From the NCBI GenBank assembly GCA_030407005.1, contig JAUDYN010000004.1:2542001-2606000 (forward strand): a stretch of 64,000 bases of DNA, in the 5' to 3' direction. Shown one piece after another: positions 10,636 through 21,736 of the stretch. Both the position numbers and the translations under genes were made by a program. The notes beneath the pieces were generated by a model that was given only the letters and a program-made list of their open reading frames with translations, was not told the origin of the DNA and did no database searches. Every line of letters begins with the position of its first letter. Position 1 is the first letter of the stretch. The DNA is from Desarmillaria ectypa (Eukaryota; Basidiomycota; Agaricomycetes; Agaricales; Physalacriaceae).

Positions 10636-12862
10636 ATGGCCTCTACTGCATTTGCAGGCTCATGGAGCTCACTGCCCACCTCTTTGACTCCCTGGATGTG
10701 CGTTCTAGCTCTACCTTACCTTGCTCACCTGTAACCGATTGCTGAGAACAGATTTGATGTAATTCAATCCATGGGACACACCCAAATGACGCCTGTTCAA
10801 GCTTCCACAATACCTCTATTCATGAAGAATAAGGATGTCGTCGTCGAAGCCGTCACAGGCTCTGGAAAGACTCTTGCCTTTGTAATACCCATTCTCGAGC
10901 GCCTTCATCGTCGAGAACGCCGGCTACGCCAGAATGAAATTGGTGCCCTCGTTATAAGTCCCACTAGGTGCGTTTTTATGCTATAGTCTATGTTCTGACT
11001 CTGATTTCTATAGAGAGCTTGCAACACAGATACACTCCGTATTCACCACCTTCCTCTCCGCACAACCATTAGAAGAGACACATCAAGGGTTGCCGCTACC
11101 GCTTCTGCTGGTATCTTCGACGGAGTCATCACCTGCGCAAGACGTCCATCGTTTCTTGGAATGCGGGTCGGACATAGTCATTGGGACGCCTGGCCGGATA
11201 GACGAATTTTTACTAGGCAAAGGAAAATCGCATGTCAACGTGAAGGAGCTGGAAGTATTGGTCCTGGATGAGGCTGACAGGTACGAGGCACTTGCATTAT
11301 TGAGATAACTTTCAGTCTTATGCACTATAGACTCTTGGACCTCGGCTTCCAGGCTACTCTTACCAAGATACTCACGCATCTCCCCAAACAACGCCGAACA
11401 GGTCTGTTCAGCGCAACTATGACTGATGCTGATGCAATGTCAGAGCTGGTGAGAGTAGGACTACGAAATCCTGCAAGGCTCGTCGTCAAAATACAGTCAA
11501 AGAAGGGCCAGAAAGTCATCGAAGAACGGCGGACGCCAGCAAAGTGAGGGCAACATATTGTTTTTTCAAGGCGAAACTGAATTCTACAGCCTCTCCAACA
11601 TTTACCTGACGTGTCGTACATCGGAAAAAGTCCTACAGCTAACGCGTATCATACGACACCAGCGTGAATCATCACAGTTCATCGTATACTTTGCCACTGG
11701 TGCATGTGTCGACTACTTCTACCACATACTCCCTTCGCTGCTCCCTTCGCAATATACTCTTCATTCGCTACACGGTCATCTCACTCCCGCTGCTCGTACA
11801 CGAACACTTGCTGCATTCTCATCTTCCATCTCCACATCTGCCTCACCTTCTATCCTACTTGCAACAGACGTCGCTGCCAGAGGCCTTGATCTCCCCCACG
11901 TCGACGTAGTAATCCAGTTTGATCCTCCAACAGATCCAAAGGTGTTCTCCCATAGATGCGGAAGAACTGCAAGGGCAGGTCGAAGTGGAACAGCGTGGGT
12001 AATCTTAGTCGGGAGGGAGGTGGGATATGTGGATCTCATGGCTGTTCGGAAGATTCCTTTGAAGCGGCATGGCTTTCTCTTAGCCAATGGAGAAGAGAGC
12101 AATGAAGAGGAAGAAACACGTCCCGAAGACCCTGAGGTCGGTGAATTCCTGCAGAAAATCCGGACCAAGGTGCTTGCGGAACGCGCGTTGAATGATCAAG
12201 TATGTTGGTTCTCCTCGTTCATCCAACGCGTTGTCATATAATGTTACACTCCCAAGGCCATGAAAGCATTTGTATCCTTTGTGCGCGCTTACTCCAAGCA
12301 CGAAGCGTCGTACATCTTTCGGATAAAAGACTTTGACCTCATCGGCGCAGCCAAGAGTTACGGACTGCTGCGCTTACCTAGAATGCCAGAGCTCAAGCAA
12401 ACAGATCGGGAAGAGTGGGAGGACGCTAATGTTGATGTGAGTTTTGTTATGTATCTCCCTAAAGACTTTCTCAAGTATGATTGGCAGTGGGATACATACG
12501 CCTATCTTGACGCCGCACAAGAAGCCAAGCGACTGTCCGCAACAGCAAAGACTCAAGTGTCCGAGGAGGAGCACAAGAAGAGAAAAGAGCTAAACGAGCA
12601 AAAGAAAAAGGCCCAGGCCGCGTGGAGCAACAAGGCCGTAAAGCAGGAAGAGAAGGAGCGGAGGAGAGAAAAGAGGACGAGGAAGAAACAGTGGGAGAAG
12701 GCACAAGCGAACGAGAAAAAGAGACAGCGTCAGACAGAAGACGAGAAGGAGGATGGTGACGATTGGGCCGAACTTGCCAAGGAAGAGAGGATGGCTAAGA
12801 AGGTTAAGCGTGGGGATGTCACACAGAAAGATTTCGACATGGAATTCGGGGATACCACGTAG
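10636..12862 (+). CDS. SPB4: ATP-dependent RNA helicase Spb4 (DDX55), 60S ribosome biogenesis
   Basis: DEAD-box helicase of the Spb4/DDX55 clade, required in the nucleolus for 27S pre-rRNA processing. There are seven exons (10636-10697, 10752-10967, 11014-11280, 11331-11543, 11590-12199, 12257-12436, 12488-12862) and 640 aa. Motifs in order: [13 protein letters not shown] upstream of the Q motif [15 protein letters not shown], Walker A AVTGSGKT, Ia SPTRELATQ, GG-equivalent, [12 protein letters not shown] (VLDEADRLLDLGF), SAT (FSATM), [12 protein letters not shown], and [13 protein letters not shown]. The C-terminal extension has [13 protein letters not shown] and [11 protein letters not shown], which are typical of Spb4, then a lysine/glutamate-rich tail. 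The sixth intron (51 bp, 12437-12487) is a multiple of three with no stop, so it could be missed by ORF callers. Confidence 0.95.
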
Positions 12863-12971
12863 AAAAAGACAGATTTAAACATCAATCCTAGTTCAGAATA
12901 ATACAAGTATGAAACGTATTCTATCGATACTGTACAGCTAAATTGCTACGTATGCTTCCAGCTATTAGGGT

Positions 12972-14904
12972 CTACAATGCCGCAAGGCTCGCGACAGGCC
13001 ACACACTGCGGGAAAAGGTTACAACACATGACGTGTTATTAGTATAAATGCACTCACTATCCTTCTGTGTTACGTTTGAAACCATATTTCGTCACGAACG
13101 CCTCTAATTCCTTCGGTCCGCGAGATCCATATGGGTAGTTCACGGGCTTAGGCCTGGGCCCATCTTTTCCGTCAATCCAATGGAGGATCGGAGTGAAAAT
13201 CTACGGAGTCCCATCCCATGCTTAATAACACACCGTCGTTGAGCCGTGTCTGATCAAAACTCACCTTCCATGCAACGTCCAACTCATCATGCCTCACAAA
13301 GTTACTGTGGTCGCCTTTCAGTGCATCCAGTATCAGCGCCTCGTACGCCTCTGGGATTTTCGCATCCGTGAATCGCCTCTTGTACGTGAGGTCCATCTCG
13401 GTCGGCATCGCACGGGTGTAAAGACCAGGCGTCTTTGCGTTCAGCTTCAGATAAATCGCCTCGGATGGCTGGATCCGTATGACTAGCTCGTTGCGGGCAA
13501 TGTCTTTAAAGATACCCTGGGTGACATCCTTGAACTGAATCCGGACTTCGACCTTGGCTTCGTTCAAGGCTGCGCAGAGGTGAGCATATGAATATATAAC
13601 AGCAAGAACAGCTGAATACCTTTGCCGGCCTTGAGGATGAATGGCACGCCTTCCCACCGAGGGTTGTGGACCCACAGAGTAGTGGCGGCAAACGTTGGGC
13701 AAACAGAATTGTTGGGGACGGTGTCGTCATCAAGGTACCCCGGCTTGCCATTGGCCGCAACGTACTGACCCAATAGTGTGTCATCACGTTCGATAGGCGG
13801 TATGGCACGAAGGAGTTTAACCTGGTCAAGGGTCAGTTGGCAGGTTCGGACTCCACAAATCGGCTGCCCCATACCTTTTCGTCTCTAATGTCCTCTGCAG
13901 CAAATGACACTGGCCTCTCCATTGCAATGATACTGAGGACCTGCAGCAAATCTATGTAAAATACCATTAGAAGGCATCTGTTCCCAACAGAAATCTTACT
14001 CACGATTCTGCAAAACGTCCCGGATCATACCAAACTCATCAAAGTATCCACCCCTGCCTTCGGTCCCAAATGGCTCCTTGAATGTTATCTGGACGTTGCT
14101 GATGGAATTCTTGTCCCATGCAGCATTCATAGCAACGTTTGCGAACCGCAACACGAGGATGTTCTTGACCATTTCCTTGCCCAAATAATGGTCAATCCGG
14201 AAGGTCTCATCCTCTGTCCAGTATTGCTTGAGCGAACCTAGAAGTTCTCGAGCAGATTCGAGATCTTTCCCGAATGGCTTCTCCACGATGATTCTGTTAA
14301 CACCACCTTTAGTGACATAGCAGTGTTCTTTGAGGTTCTTGGCGACAGGTATGAACACACTCGGTGGAAGAGCAAGGTAGAAGATTCTGTTGCACTCCTT
14401 GGACTGGTAGCTGGCCTCGATGTCCTCGAGGCGCTTATTCAGCTCGTCAAAAGCGCTACCATCCTCGTAGCTGCCAGCAAGGTAAGTTGATATGTCTTTG
14501 AAATCTTGGATTTTGGCGGCAATCTCGGGATTGTCGTCAGGGTTTTTGATGTAGGACGTAGCGCGTTTATGGAACTCGGGCAAGTCCATTTGAGATCTGG
14601 CGTAACCAATGATTTTTACATCGCGAGGAAGATAGTTTTGAGCGTAAAGCCCGAACAATGCTGGAAAAGTCTGAGAAAGTCATAGTAAGCAGTATTCAAG
14701 ATCAAGCGAGAGACGAAAGCACCTTCTTCTTTGCAAGGTCACCAGAAGCACCAAGCACTTGAATGCAAACCAAGTCAGAGCTGGGCGTCCATCATCAAGA
14801 TGAGGACGAGATTACTGACCGATGATGATGGTGTTGTCCTTGAGATTATCGTGGGAGGTCTCCATGGAAGGAATGGTGCCGGACATTGAGCGCTGGCGTG
14901 TCAT
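12972..14904 (-). CDS. ZWF1: Glucose-6-phosphate 1-dehydrogenase
   Basis: First enzyme of the oxidative pentose phosphate pathway: glucose-6-phosphate + NADP+ to 6-phosphogluconolactone + NADPH, in the cytosol. There are eight exons (14820-14904, 14723-14757, 14004-14670, 13875-13951, 13620-13821, 13265-13569, 13058-13200, 12972-13005) and 515 aa, the family's usual length. The NADP-binding GASGDLAKKKTFPALF, the active-site RIDHYLGKEMVKNI, IIVEKPFGKDL, and the C-terminal structural region FKRNTEGYVWPVASL are all present. The last exon is only 34 nt; without its 52-bp intron the protein would stop early at TEG. The start at 14904 has a purine at -3; a second in-frame ATG (MSGTIPS) lies at 14886. 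The divergent neighbour THOC5 starts only 152 bp away. Confidence 0.96.
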
Positions 14905-15056
14905 CTTGGTCGTGGTGGTTGGAGACAGAGATGTGGGTGATGAGGGTGAACGAGCAAATGACAGACGCGGAGTAACCTGGCGTGATCACTAACATCATCA
15001 CTCAGCAGCCTCGCACGTCCCCTTCCCGGCCCGGTCACCCACTGTGACAGTCACAC
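14905..15056. promoter_or_regulatory. 152-bp bidirectional promoter (G6PD / THOC5)
   Basis: Very short shared upstream region between divergent start codons; both 5' UTRs and both core promoters must fit here. No specific element is recognised. Confidence 0.4.
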
Positions 15057-15823
15057 ATGGATTTCAACTCTACCACTCTCTTCGACGACCTCTCGCGCCT
15101 CGTCGAGAAAGATGGCGCAGACAATGATTTTGCTACTACCTACATTCTCGCGTCGGCACTCATGGCCAAGCTCAAGGCTTTGAATCGTGCTGCCAATCTC
15201 GCTACACGCCACACAAAAGACGCGACAGCCGCAGCTCGCCATGACATGGACCAGTCTCATCTTGGCCTGCAGAATCTTCTCTATGAAAAGCGGCACCTGG
15301 AAAGGGAGATTGAAAAGTGTCGACAGTTTGCGTATGTCTCTGGCTACTAAGTTACTTCGCCTCTGACCGGGATATAGCTCAATATATCAGGACGTCCCGC
15401 TCTATTCCCTTGAAGAGTTCAGGGAGCGTGCCCCGGAGGAAGCGAGGACCGAGGATGTACTGGCAGATGAGCATCAACTGATGTTAAACCGGTTGAGTTT
15501 TGAGCTAGTTGAGCGGCAGAGGTCAGTCCTTGATCACCAACTCTTGTTCTTGATCCTTACCTTTGTCTTGATAGGCTTGATCAACGGAAAAAAGAGCTCA
15601 TACTCGCAAAAGAAGAGCTGCTGAAAGAAAGCAAGCAGAAACAAATTACTATGGACAATATCAAAACTCAAATCGACAACCTCGTCAAGGTTAGGGCACA
15701 CTGTACCTGTTCCAGCCTCCACTAATGCATCTTGTCATCCAGGTAGCGACGGAGACACAGAAGAAGGTTGAAGAGCTTGCTCAATCAATACCTAATCCCT
15801 CTAATACACAGACACCCAGTTGA
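15057..15823 (+). CDS. THO complex subunit 5 (THOC5/Fmip1-like)
   Basis: Component of the THO/TREX mRNA export machinery, nuclear. There are four exons (15057-15331, 15378-15521, 15575-15689, 15743-15823) and 204 aa, matching the short fungal form that covers only the N-terminal coiled-coil part of animal THOC5. Diagnostic blocks are KLKALNRAANLATRHTKDAT, HLGLQNLLYEKRHLEREIEK, CRQFASIYQDVPLYSLEEF and HQLMLNRLSFELVERQR-LDQRKKEL, a continuous heptad-rich helix. The C-terminus is a short low-complexity tail. The family call is solid; the absence of the C-terminal RWD region fits fungal homologues. Confidence 0.9.
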
Positions 15824-16045
15824 TATATCCATCCTTCTATTATTGTCCGAACCTTTACATGTAAACGATGAGTAAGAAACCAATGAGATGAGGATATGTA
15901 TGTCAAGGGGCCTTGAACGTAGGTATGTACAGTCAAAAGAGGAAAGCTGCGCAGCGACATCATACAGATGATTAGATATTGATCATCAACAGATAAATAA
16001 ATACGGGAAAGGGAGCAGAGGGAGATTGGACGGCAATAAGAGCGG

Positions 16046-16887
16046 TCACTCAGCATCACTAATGCTCCCAATGTCGCTCATTTCCTCGTCTTCGTCCTCG
16101 TCTTCCTTGCCGTCTGTAGCAGCATCTGCAGCTTCCTTGGTGGCGAACCGTTGGACATATTCTATTATTTCATTAGCTGATCATGTGTACAGATGAAGTG
16201 ATGGCATTACTCACCTTTGACCTTTGCCTCATATTCCTTCGGATGGCGCATTAACAGCGCAGCGGCTTCGCCATTCAGGGGGTCGTTTGGATTTGGGTAT
16301 CTGAGCAGCTGGGGAAGGAACACTTCGAATATGTTTATCATATCTAGACGAGTGTTAGGACAACAGCATGAATGGTGATGCCACATACCGAACATTGGAG
16401 ACCATGTTTGATTGATTACATCGAGACAGACAGACCCGCTCCTGGTCTTGTGAGTACGGTACGGATGAGAGAAAATAGCAAAGCGTACAGCTCATCGATG
16501 TTGGGATGGAATATCTTGTTCATGAATCCGATACTGGGTGATTTGAAGGGGTACTGGTCCGGCAGTTCGACGTGGATCTTCCATACACCGCCAGCAAAGG
16601 GTGCTGTCCTGTCCCGTTAGCCCGCTACATCTGCCAGGGAACCTGACTCACTTTCGACTGGCCCATAGAATCGGACATAGAACTCTTGCATACTGTCATT
16701 GACGAGCGAGACCTCGTAATCGGACATGAGCCTGGAGAGTTATCGAGGTGAGTCCACATCGAAGGTGATATGTTGAGCATACATCTTCATGACATCGGTT
16801 TCGATGCGGCGCTTGCTTGGAGAGGCGTAATTATCGGTAAGTAATCATCAGTTAGGAATACAAGAAAGTAACGAAGGCACTTATCAT
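16046..16887 (-). CDS. UBC8: Ubiquitin-conjugating enzyme E2, Ubc8/UBE2H type
   Basis: E2 enzyme; in yeast Ubc8 works with the GID/CTLH ligase in degrading gluconeogenic enzymes. My model has seven exons (16885-16887, 16783-16826, 16652-16731, 16489-16603, 16389-16441, 16215-16343, 16046-16161) giving 540 nt and 179 aa. Core motifs are [32 protein letters not shown], the catalytic cysteine block [17 protein letters not shown] and [20 protein letters not shown], with the acidic tail [12 protein letters not shown] characteristic of this subfamily. The N-terminus [16 protein letters not shown] is only reached if the first intron (16827-16884) has AT-AC borders. No AG acceptor lies before the conserved ASPSKRR codons and no in-frame ATG precedes them. 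The rest of the model uses ordinary GT-AG introns. Confidence 0.92.
16827..16884 (-). other. Probable AT-AC intron, 58 bp, directly after the UBC8 start codon
   Basis: On the minus strand the sequence runs ATG | ATAAGTGCC ... TTCCTAACTGATG ... ATAATTAC | GCC TCT CCA AGC. The borders AT and AC flank an intron of normal length with a good branch-site-like CTAAC about 25 nt upstream of the 3' end. Splicing gives MASPSKRR, as expected for the family, and keeps frame. The 5' site ATAAGT resembles AT-AC introns removed by the major spliceosome rather than the U12 consensus ATATCC. Confidence 0.6.
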
Positions 16888-17837
16888 GCTCAGCGAGGAC
16901 TACAAGATGGGGAGGAGATGGTTGTTAATAGGGAGTCACCGGACCGAGCCGAGCCGTTTCTATTTCTTCTAACATCAAGCGACCAGTGGTACTAGATCAT
17001 TGACTAGACTTTCGGTGCCGCTGCCGTCTTTTCTTTCAGCCGTAGTCAGTGGCGACGACATGGTTCGCACATTCTTACTTATTCCCCATAGGTTCGTCAC
17101 CAAGTAAGTAGATCTCAGACCACTCGGAGGTTTGTAGTGGCTTCAAGATATTACGCACCCAATTTCTGTACCGAACGATGACAACCAGGCGTGTTGACTG
17201 GAAAGATTTATATTTATATTATCAAGTATTCACCATCAAGATGGACTCCAGTATTCCAGTTTCATTGATAGGAGGCTGCTTGCAGCATGTAAGAGATATC
17301 CGCTGGTACGAACGAGACATTACTTCGTTGGCATGCCTTTGCCAGAGATTAGGCGAAGAAGTTCGGGCATACCTCTCGGTAGTTTTGGAACTGTGAACAT
17401 TCAGCTTGGTATCCACACAGCTCCAATCTGTCGGAGGTAGCACGAACATTGAATCCACTGCACCCGTTTCTGCTGAAACACCAACGCTTCGTCACGATTG
17501 TTTAATAAAGTCGCGGATTGAGCTTATTCTGTTCATTGAGGATTCAAAAAGGCTCAGACTATCTTTGTATGGCTGCTTCTGGAGCCACTATGACGCGTGG
17601 AGATGGTTTATTAAGTGTTCTTCTTGTTCTATCGCTTCGTGCGGCCTTCAGGTGCGTGTAATAGAGCCTTGCCAAGTGGTTCAATGATTTCTAGATAAAC
17701 ATTCTTTTCTGAGCGTGGCGCTCAATTGGATAAAAATCTCCAACAATAAGGTCCCATTTTCTGTGGCACACTCAGTCTACAACGGTACGGCACGAAAAGG
17801 AATAGATTTCGAGGATAGGCACCGTGCCTCGATATCC
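16888..17837. other. Gene-poor stretch downstream of the membrane-protein cluster
   Basis: About 950 bp. Apart from the uncertain gene at 17240-17687 I see no family features, repeats or RNA genes. It contains the UBC8 promoter and probably the 3' UTR of the gene ending at 17838. Confidence 0.3.
17240..17687 (+). CDS. Uncertain small gene, unknown
   Basis: Joining an ORF from the ATG at 17240 (MDSSIPVSLIGGCLQHVRD) to a second ORF through a 47-bp GT-AG candidate intron (17373-17419) gives about 130 aa ending at 17687 (RVIEPCQVVQ). Nothing in it matches a family I know, and the coding signal is weak. It may be a lineage-specific gene, a decayed fragment, or not a gene at all. Confidence 0.2.
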
Positions 17838-18471
17838 CTAAAAGAATGACCATTCCTCTACAACACAATAGATATCGTCGGCTGAGCATGGGTAGGGCAA
17901 AGCACCGCCAGTGAATCCTGCTTCCCGACGGCTCGACGTAGCTCCCATCGCTCCCGCTCGTCCTGGACTCACGCTACCATGCGTGAATGCCCTCCAAGCC
18001 AAGAGCACGGCTAAAAAGCATTGCTACGATCCGAATCACCTCACAAGAAGAAGCGCACTTACCGACCCAGAACAGCCCGAACCCAGCAATCAGAACCATC
18101 TCTTCTTGCGTCTGCGTCAAAAGTTGACCTTCGCGTCGATGATGGAGCATTACCCTGTATAATCCCGTAAGTCCAGGTGTCGGACGACGGCGAATGTCAC
18201 CCACAGTAACATCAAAGACGCTATAGCCATCATGGCAACTGACGTCTGCGTCAAATGGAAGGCATCTGCGTCATGTCGGGATGAATGGTCGTTGAAACAA
18301 GTCGCCTTGAAACGCACGAAGAGAAGATAGCAGTTTGGTTATCGCCCATCCCACGGCAAGTGTTGCAACCACTGGTGCAGATGAGTCAGTGATGGATAGT
18401 GTCCCTCTACTACAGGGTAACTCACATGCACTGGTAGACCTAACAGGATTCTCACGAAACAAAGACGGCAT
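17838..18471 (-). CDS. Small multi-pass membrane protein, tentative model
   Basis: Unknown. A first exon MPSLFRENPVRSTSA joins across a 54-bp intron (about 18372-18425) to a hydrophobic helix VATLAVGWAITKLLSSLRAF. Downstream, another helix (EEMVLIAGFGLFWVGAVLLAWRAF) is assembled from exons around 18070-18110 and 17995. The middle is ambiguous: a second candidate helix (SVAMMAIASLMLLWVTFAVV) lies in a different frame at 18180-18250, and linking it requires a GC donor or a very short intron. The size, membrane character and position beside two MARVEL-type genes suggest it belongs to the same cluster of small membrane proteins. The exon structure should be treated as provisional. Confidence 0.4.
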
Positions 18472-18701
18472 TGGAATGGAAAGTACAGAATGAGGGTAAG
18501 ATGGAAGGAAGCCTCAACTGATGTTCAACGCGCTCGTATTTCACGCTTGCAATCACGAGGGGAAGGCATGATCAACATGAGGATGGACATGCGTTCCATT
18601 TTAAACGTAAATAGAACGGCTGTTTACAATGTTCTGAAGCGATATGATGTTAGATAAACCAAAACGGCAGCCTCGTGTTCGTAAAGAAAATTTGTCCCGA
18701 A

Positions 18702-19864
18702 TCACTGAGTATGGATAGCAGAGCCAAAGGGCACTTGGGTGATTGTGGGAGGTTGGCCATTAACACCAGGCTGGATGACAATCGAGTTTCCGGTCTGTTG
18801 GGTAATGCCAGTACCCGCCTGCATGGGGACGCCGTAGGGGACATAACCCCCTGCGGGGTATTGAGGCATGCCAGGAGAGGTGTTGTAATAGCCAGGCCAT
18901 TCTCCAAACCTATTTCAATTGGTTAAATATGAGCGACCGGAAGAACGAGCGCAAAACCGACCATCCGAGTTCTAGAAGAACAAAATCAGACAGACACAAC
19001 TCATAGATGCGGGTATAAACACACCTTTAATGGGCTCCCTCCAGATATCGTATCGACCGAATTTCTGTGCTTGAGTCACTAGGGCGAGAAGAATCATGAA
19101 CGAGATAGCAAAGAGCACAAAGTTCATCCAAGAGAAAGCCTCGATGACTTTCATTTCGTAGCAGTATGATTGGGCGCTCGCTGAGAAGGAACGTAAGCAA
19201 GTTCACTATAGTCCAATGAACAATACTCACTGTCTCCATTGGTAGTTGCGACTCTCTGCCCGGAGAGAGAATCACACTGGTAAGTGCCGATTATGTCGCT
19301 AGCGGTGATACCATCAGAATGGTGAACACGGCGAAGTAGGTAATATCTTACTTCGACCATGCGCCCATAGCTACAAACGTCATCACACACATTCTCAAAG
19401 ATGTAAAGGGAAGGCTCACCAAGCCACAGAGCCGCCAATAGGAACAGCACCACCGCTTCAATTCTTGGTTGGGCCCATTGCAGCCTAAGAAAGGTTGAGA
19501 AAGCCCGTTAATCGGTATATGAGAGCACTCACGTTATCATGAACGCAAATATAGTCAGAGATGGAATGATCAAGGCAAAAACCGTAAAGTCCTCTAGGTT
19601 AGTTCCATCAGCGCCACAGCAGAAGCACAAAACGACGACATACTGTGCAACTTTGGGAGAAAAAGGCTGGCAAGGTGCCCGGCAAGACCAAGCACAGTGC
19701 CTGGGTCATAGTAAGTCCCGATATCCTTCCAAGGCGACAAATTACAGACCTGAAAAGATAAATACGGAGACTTTGGGCCGATCAGTTCAAGATCGAAGGG
19801 CATATCAGAAAATTTGGCACGTACCATAAAATGCCAACCGCCAATTTATAAATCGGACAGTCAT
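18702..19864 (-). CDS. MARVEL-domain tetraspan membrane protein
   Basis: Four-helix membrane protein of the MARVEL superfamily (fungal relatives organise plasma-membrane domains and vesicle traffic). There are nine exons (19825-19864, 19644-19700, 19533-19593, 19420-19484, 19352-19370, 19231-19298, 19025-19180, 18962-18971, 18702-18909) and 227 aa. Helices are GTVLGLAGHLASLFLP, VFALIIPSLTIFAFMI, PRIEAVVLFLLAALWL and EAFSWMNFVLFAISFMILLA. The extracellular loop DIIGTYQC...SAQSYCYEMK has the paired cysteines usual in the family. The cytosolic tail is rich in Pro, Gly and Gln (MPQYPAGGYVPYGVPM). Exon 8 is only 10 nt; leaving it out breaks the frame. The first intron is longer than usual (124 bp). 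Confidence 0.8.
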
Positions 19865-20066
19865 GTTAGTCGTGAATCGTCAGGAAAGGGTTTCGCAGCA
19901 AACGGTGAGAAGGAAGGATAAGAGAACAGCCTCGTGAATATTCGCGTCCCATTTTTATTGATCACACACGTGATGGATAGATTTCCAATTCTGAATCCAA
20001 CAATAACAACATGCCGTGGTTCAGTCGTAAATATATTCGTAACAAATACATCTCCCTAAATCTACA

Positions 20067-21250
20067 CTACCGCTTCGCAACCCGTGGACCTGCCGCTATC
20101 CGATTCGGATTTCGCATTACCCCACTCTCAATGTCATTTGTCGACGTACTTCCTGAAGCCTGTCGCCCATGAGACCTTGACGACGGATACCGTTCTGCAT
20201 AAGGCCCTCCTCTCCTTGACTGTGAGTGTCCTCTTGACCGTGATGACCGATGGCGCTGTTTGGACGGTACCGGCGGGGCGGTCAGTGGCGCAACATTCAC
20301 CTCACGGGTCTGGGCCTGCTGCGTCGGAAGGATGCTCCTCTGACTCTGGCTCCGGGTTTGTTGCTTCTTCCCGTAGTCATTGAACCAAGCACAAGACGTT
20401 ACGGGACCATGCCACATATGGTCATCGCCTTTACGGTGTCTTCGAACGGCCAAAAACAAGAGTCCTATGCAGGAAACGAGGACTGAAATTCCCAGGGTGA
20501 GATTTTTCTATAAGCCGAAAGCCGGGTAGGACGTACAAAGGACGGCATTAATCAATGCAAATGCGTTCAACACCCGATACATCGCTTGATATTGGTCGGT
20601 GTGAACTACGATACCACATCAATTCAGGGAACTAGGGTCAGAAAATTTTGTATACTCACAGCTTGCGAGTGAGTCATCCAGGACGGCGGTGGACGTTTCT
20701 GAAGCAAAGCACTGGACGTCCGCAGACTGTGAATCCGACATTGCCAAATATACACCAAGAACTATTATCATAAAGTTTAGTTTATAACAGGAGCAAAAAG
20801 TGGGTCAGGGAAATTGAATCGCACCTAGCCACAACACACCCGCAAGACCCAAACATCCGAGTTCAATCCTAGTTGATATTGGATTCCGCTCCCGCAGGAA
20901 GAAACTGAACCCAAGCCTACGTTGAGGGAAAATAGTTGAGAAATGAACGAAGTAATTAAAGATTTGCGTACAGTGCGATGATGATGAGCAGGCTAGCAGA
21001 GCAGACAAATATAGCGAAGGGAACAAAACGAGCTGAAATGGAGCTCAGCGCAGTGTAAAGGGCGAAAGGTTTAGATGCTCACTGAGATCGGAAGATGCTA
21101 GGACGGCCTCTAAATGGGCAGCCATCGCCAAACAAATGATAGTGCAAACGAATGCGGCAACTGTGCAAAATGTGAATGGGTTTCCCGATGAAATGAGAGC
21201 GAGCACCTACAATAAATGCATGTCCGGACGGTGTTGAAAAGGGCTGGCAT
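20067..21250 (-). CDS. Second MARVEL-like tetraspan membrane protein with basic Ser/Arg tail
   Basis: Seven exons (21211-21250, 21083-21160, 20972-21032, 20825-20916, 20660-20761, 20537-20605, 20067-20482) give 285 aa. Four helices: CIYFAAFVCTIICLAMAAHL, RFVPFAIFVCSASLLIIIAL, GCLGLAGVLWLVLGVYLAM and ALINAVLFFLVSCIGLLFLA. The third helix motif (LAGVLWLVLG) is typical of fungal MARVEL proteins. It is followed by a luminal loop with a single DVQCF cysteine. The tail (residues about 190-285) is cytosolic and rich in Arg/Ser/Gln (SKQRHRSSRSRGHSQSRRGG), a plausible phosphorylation or membrane-charge region. It lies in tandem with the MARVEL gene at 18702-19864, with the same orientation and architecture, suggesting an old duplication. 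Confidence 0.75.
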
Positions 21251-21736
21251 GTTGGACCTGCGGGAGGGAGACAAGATGAGACGAAAGAAAACGTCGTGAC
21301 AGTTGTATTTATATATCTGCCAACCTCATGATATACTGTTGGTCAGAGTCTCAAGTCGAACACGAGGCTAACATGAACCAGAGGAACCTATAGCAAAAGA
21401 AGGTTGATGCCTGGAAGGATTGTCGTTGTGAAAAGAATGTCAGATTAGAATTGCCAGGAAGAGATTAAGAAACGAAGGGAAGATTGCTCACCAACTACAG
21501 TAGCTGCTTGTGTTGGTTCACTGACAACCCCGATTTCGTATTAACCCCGGGAACCGGATGCACAGTTGACGAAATCAATTTTTATCTTATCGGGATCAGC
21601 CTCGAGGCGAAATTTTGCACAGCCACTGCTATGATGGGGTGTGCTTTGCTCCCTTTGTATTTGATACAGCTTGATAACTACAACCATGCAACGACACCGT
21701 ATTCTACTCTACAATTTAATGCGTACAAAAAAAACA
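21251..21736. other. Intergenic region
   Basis: About 490 bp between the start of the second MARVEL-like gene and the stop of the acetoacetyl-CoA synthetase gene. It would hold the promoter of the former and the 3' UTR of the latter. No recognisable elements; a plus-strand ORF at 21484-21855 overlaps the last synthetase exons and is a shadow. Confidence 0.35.
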
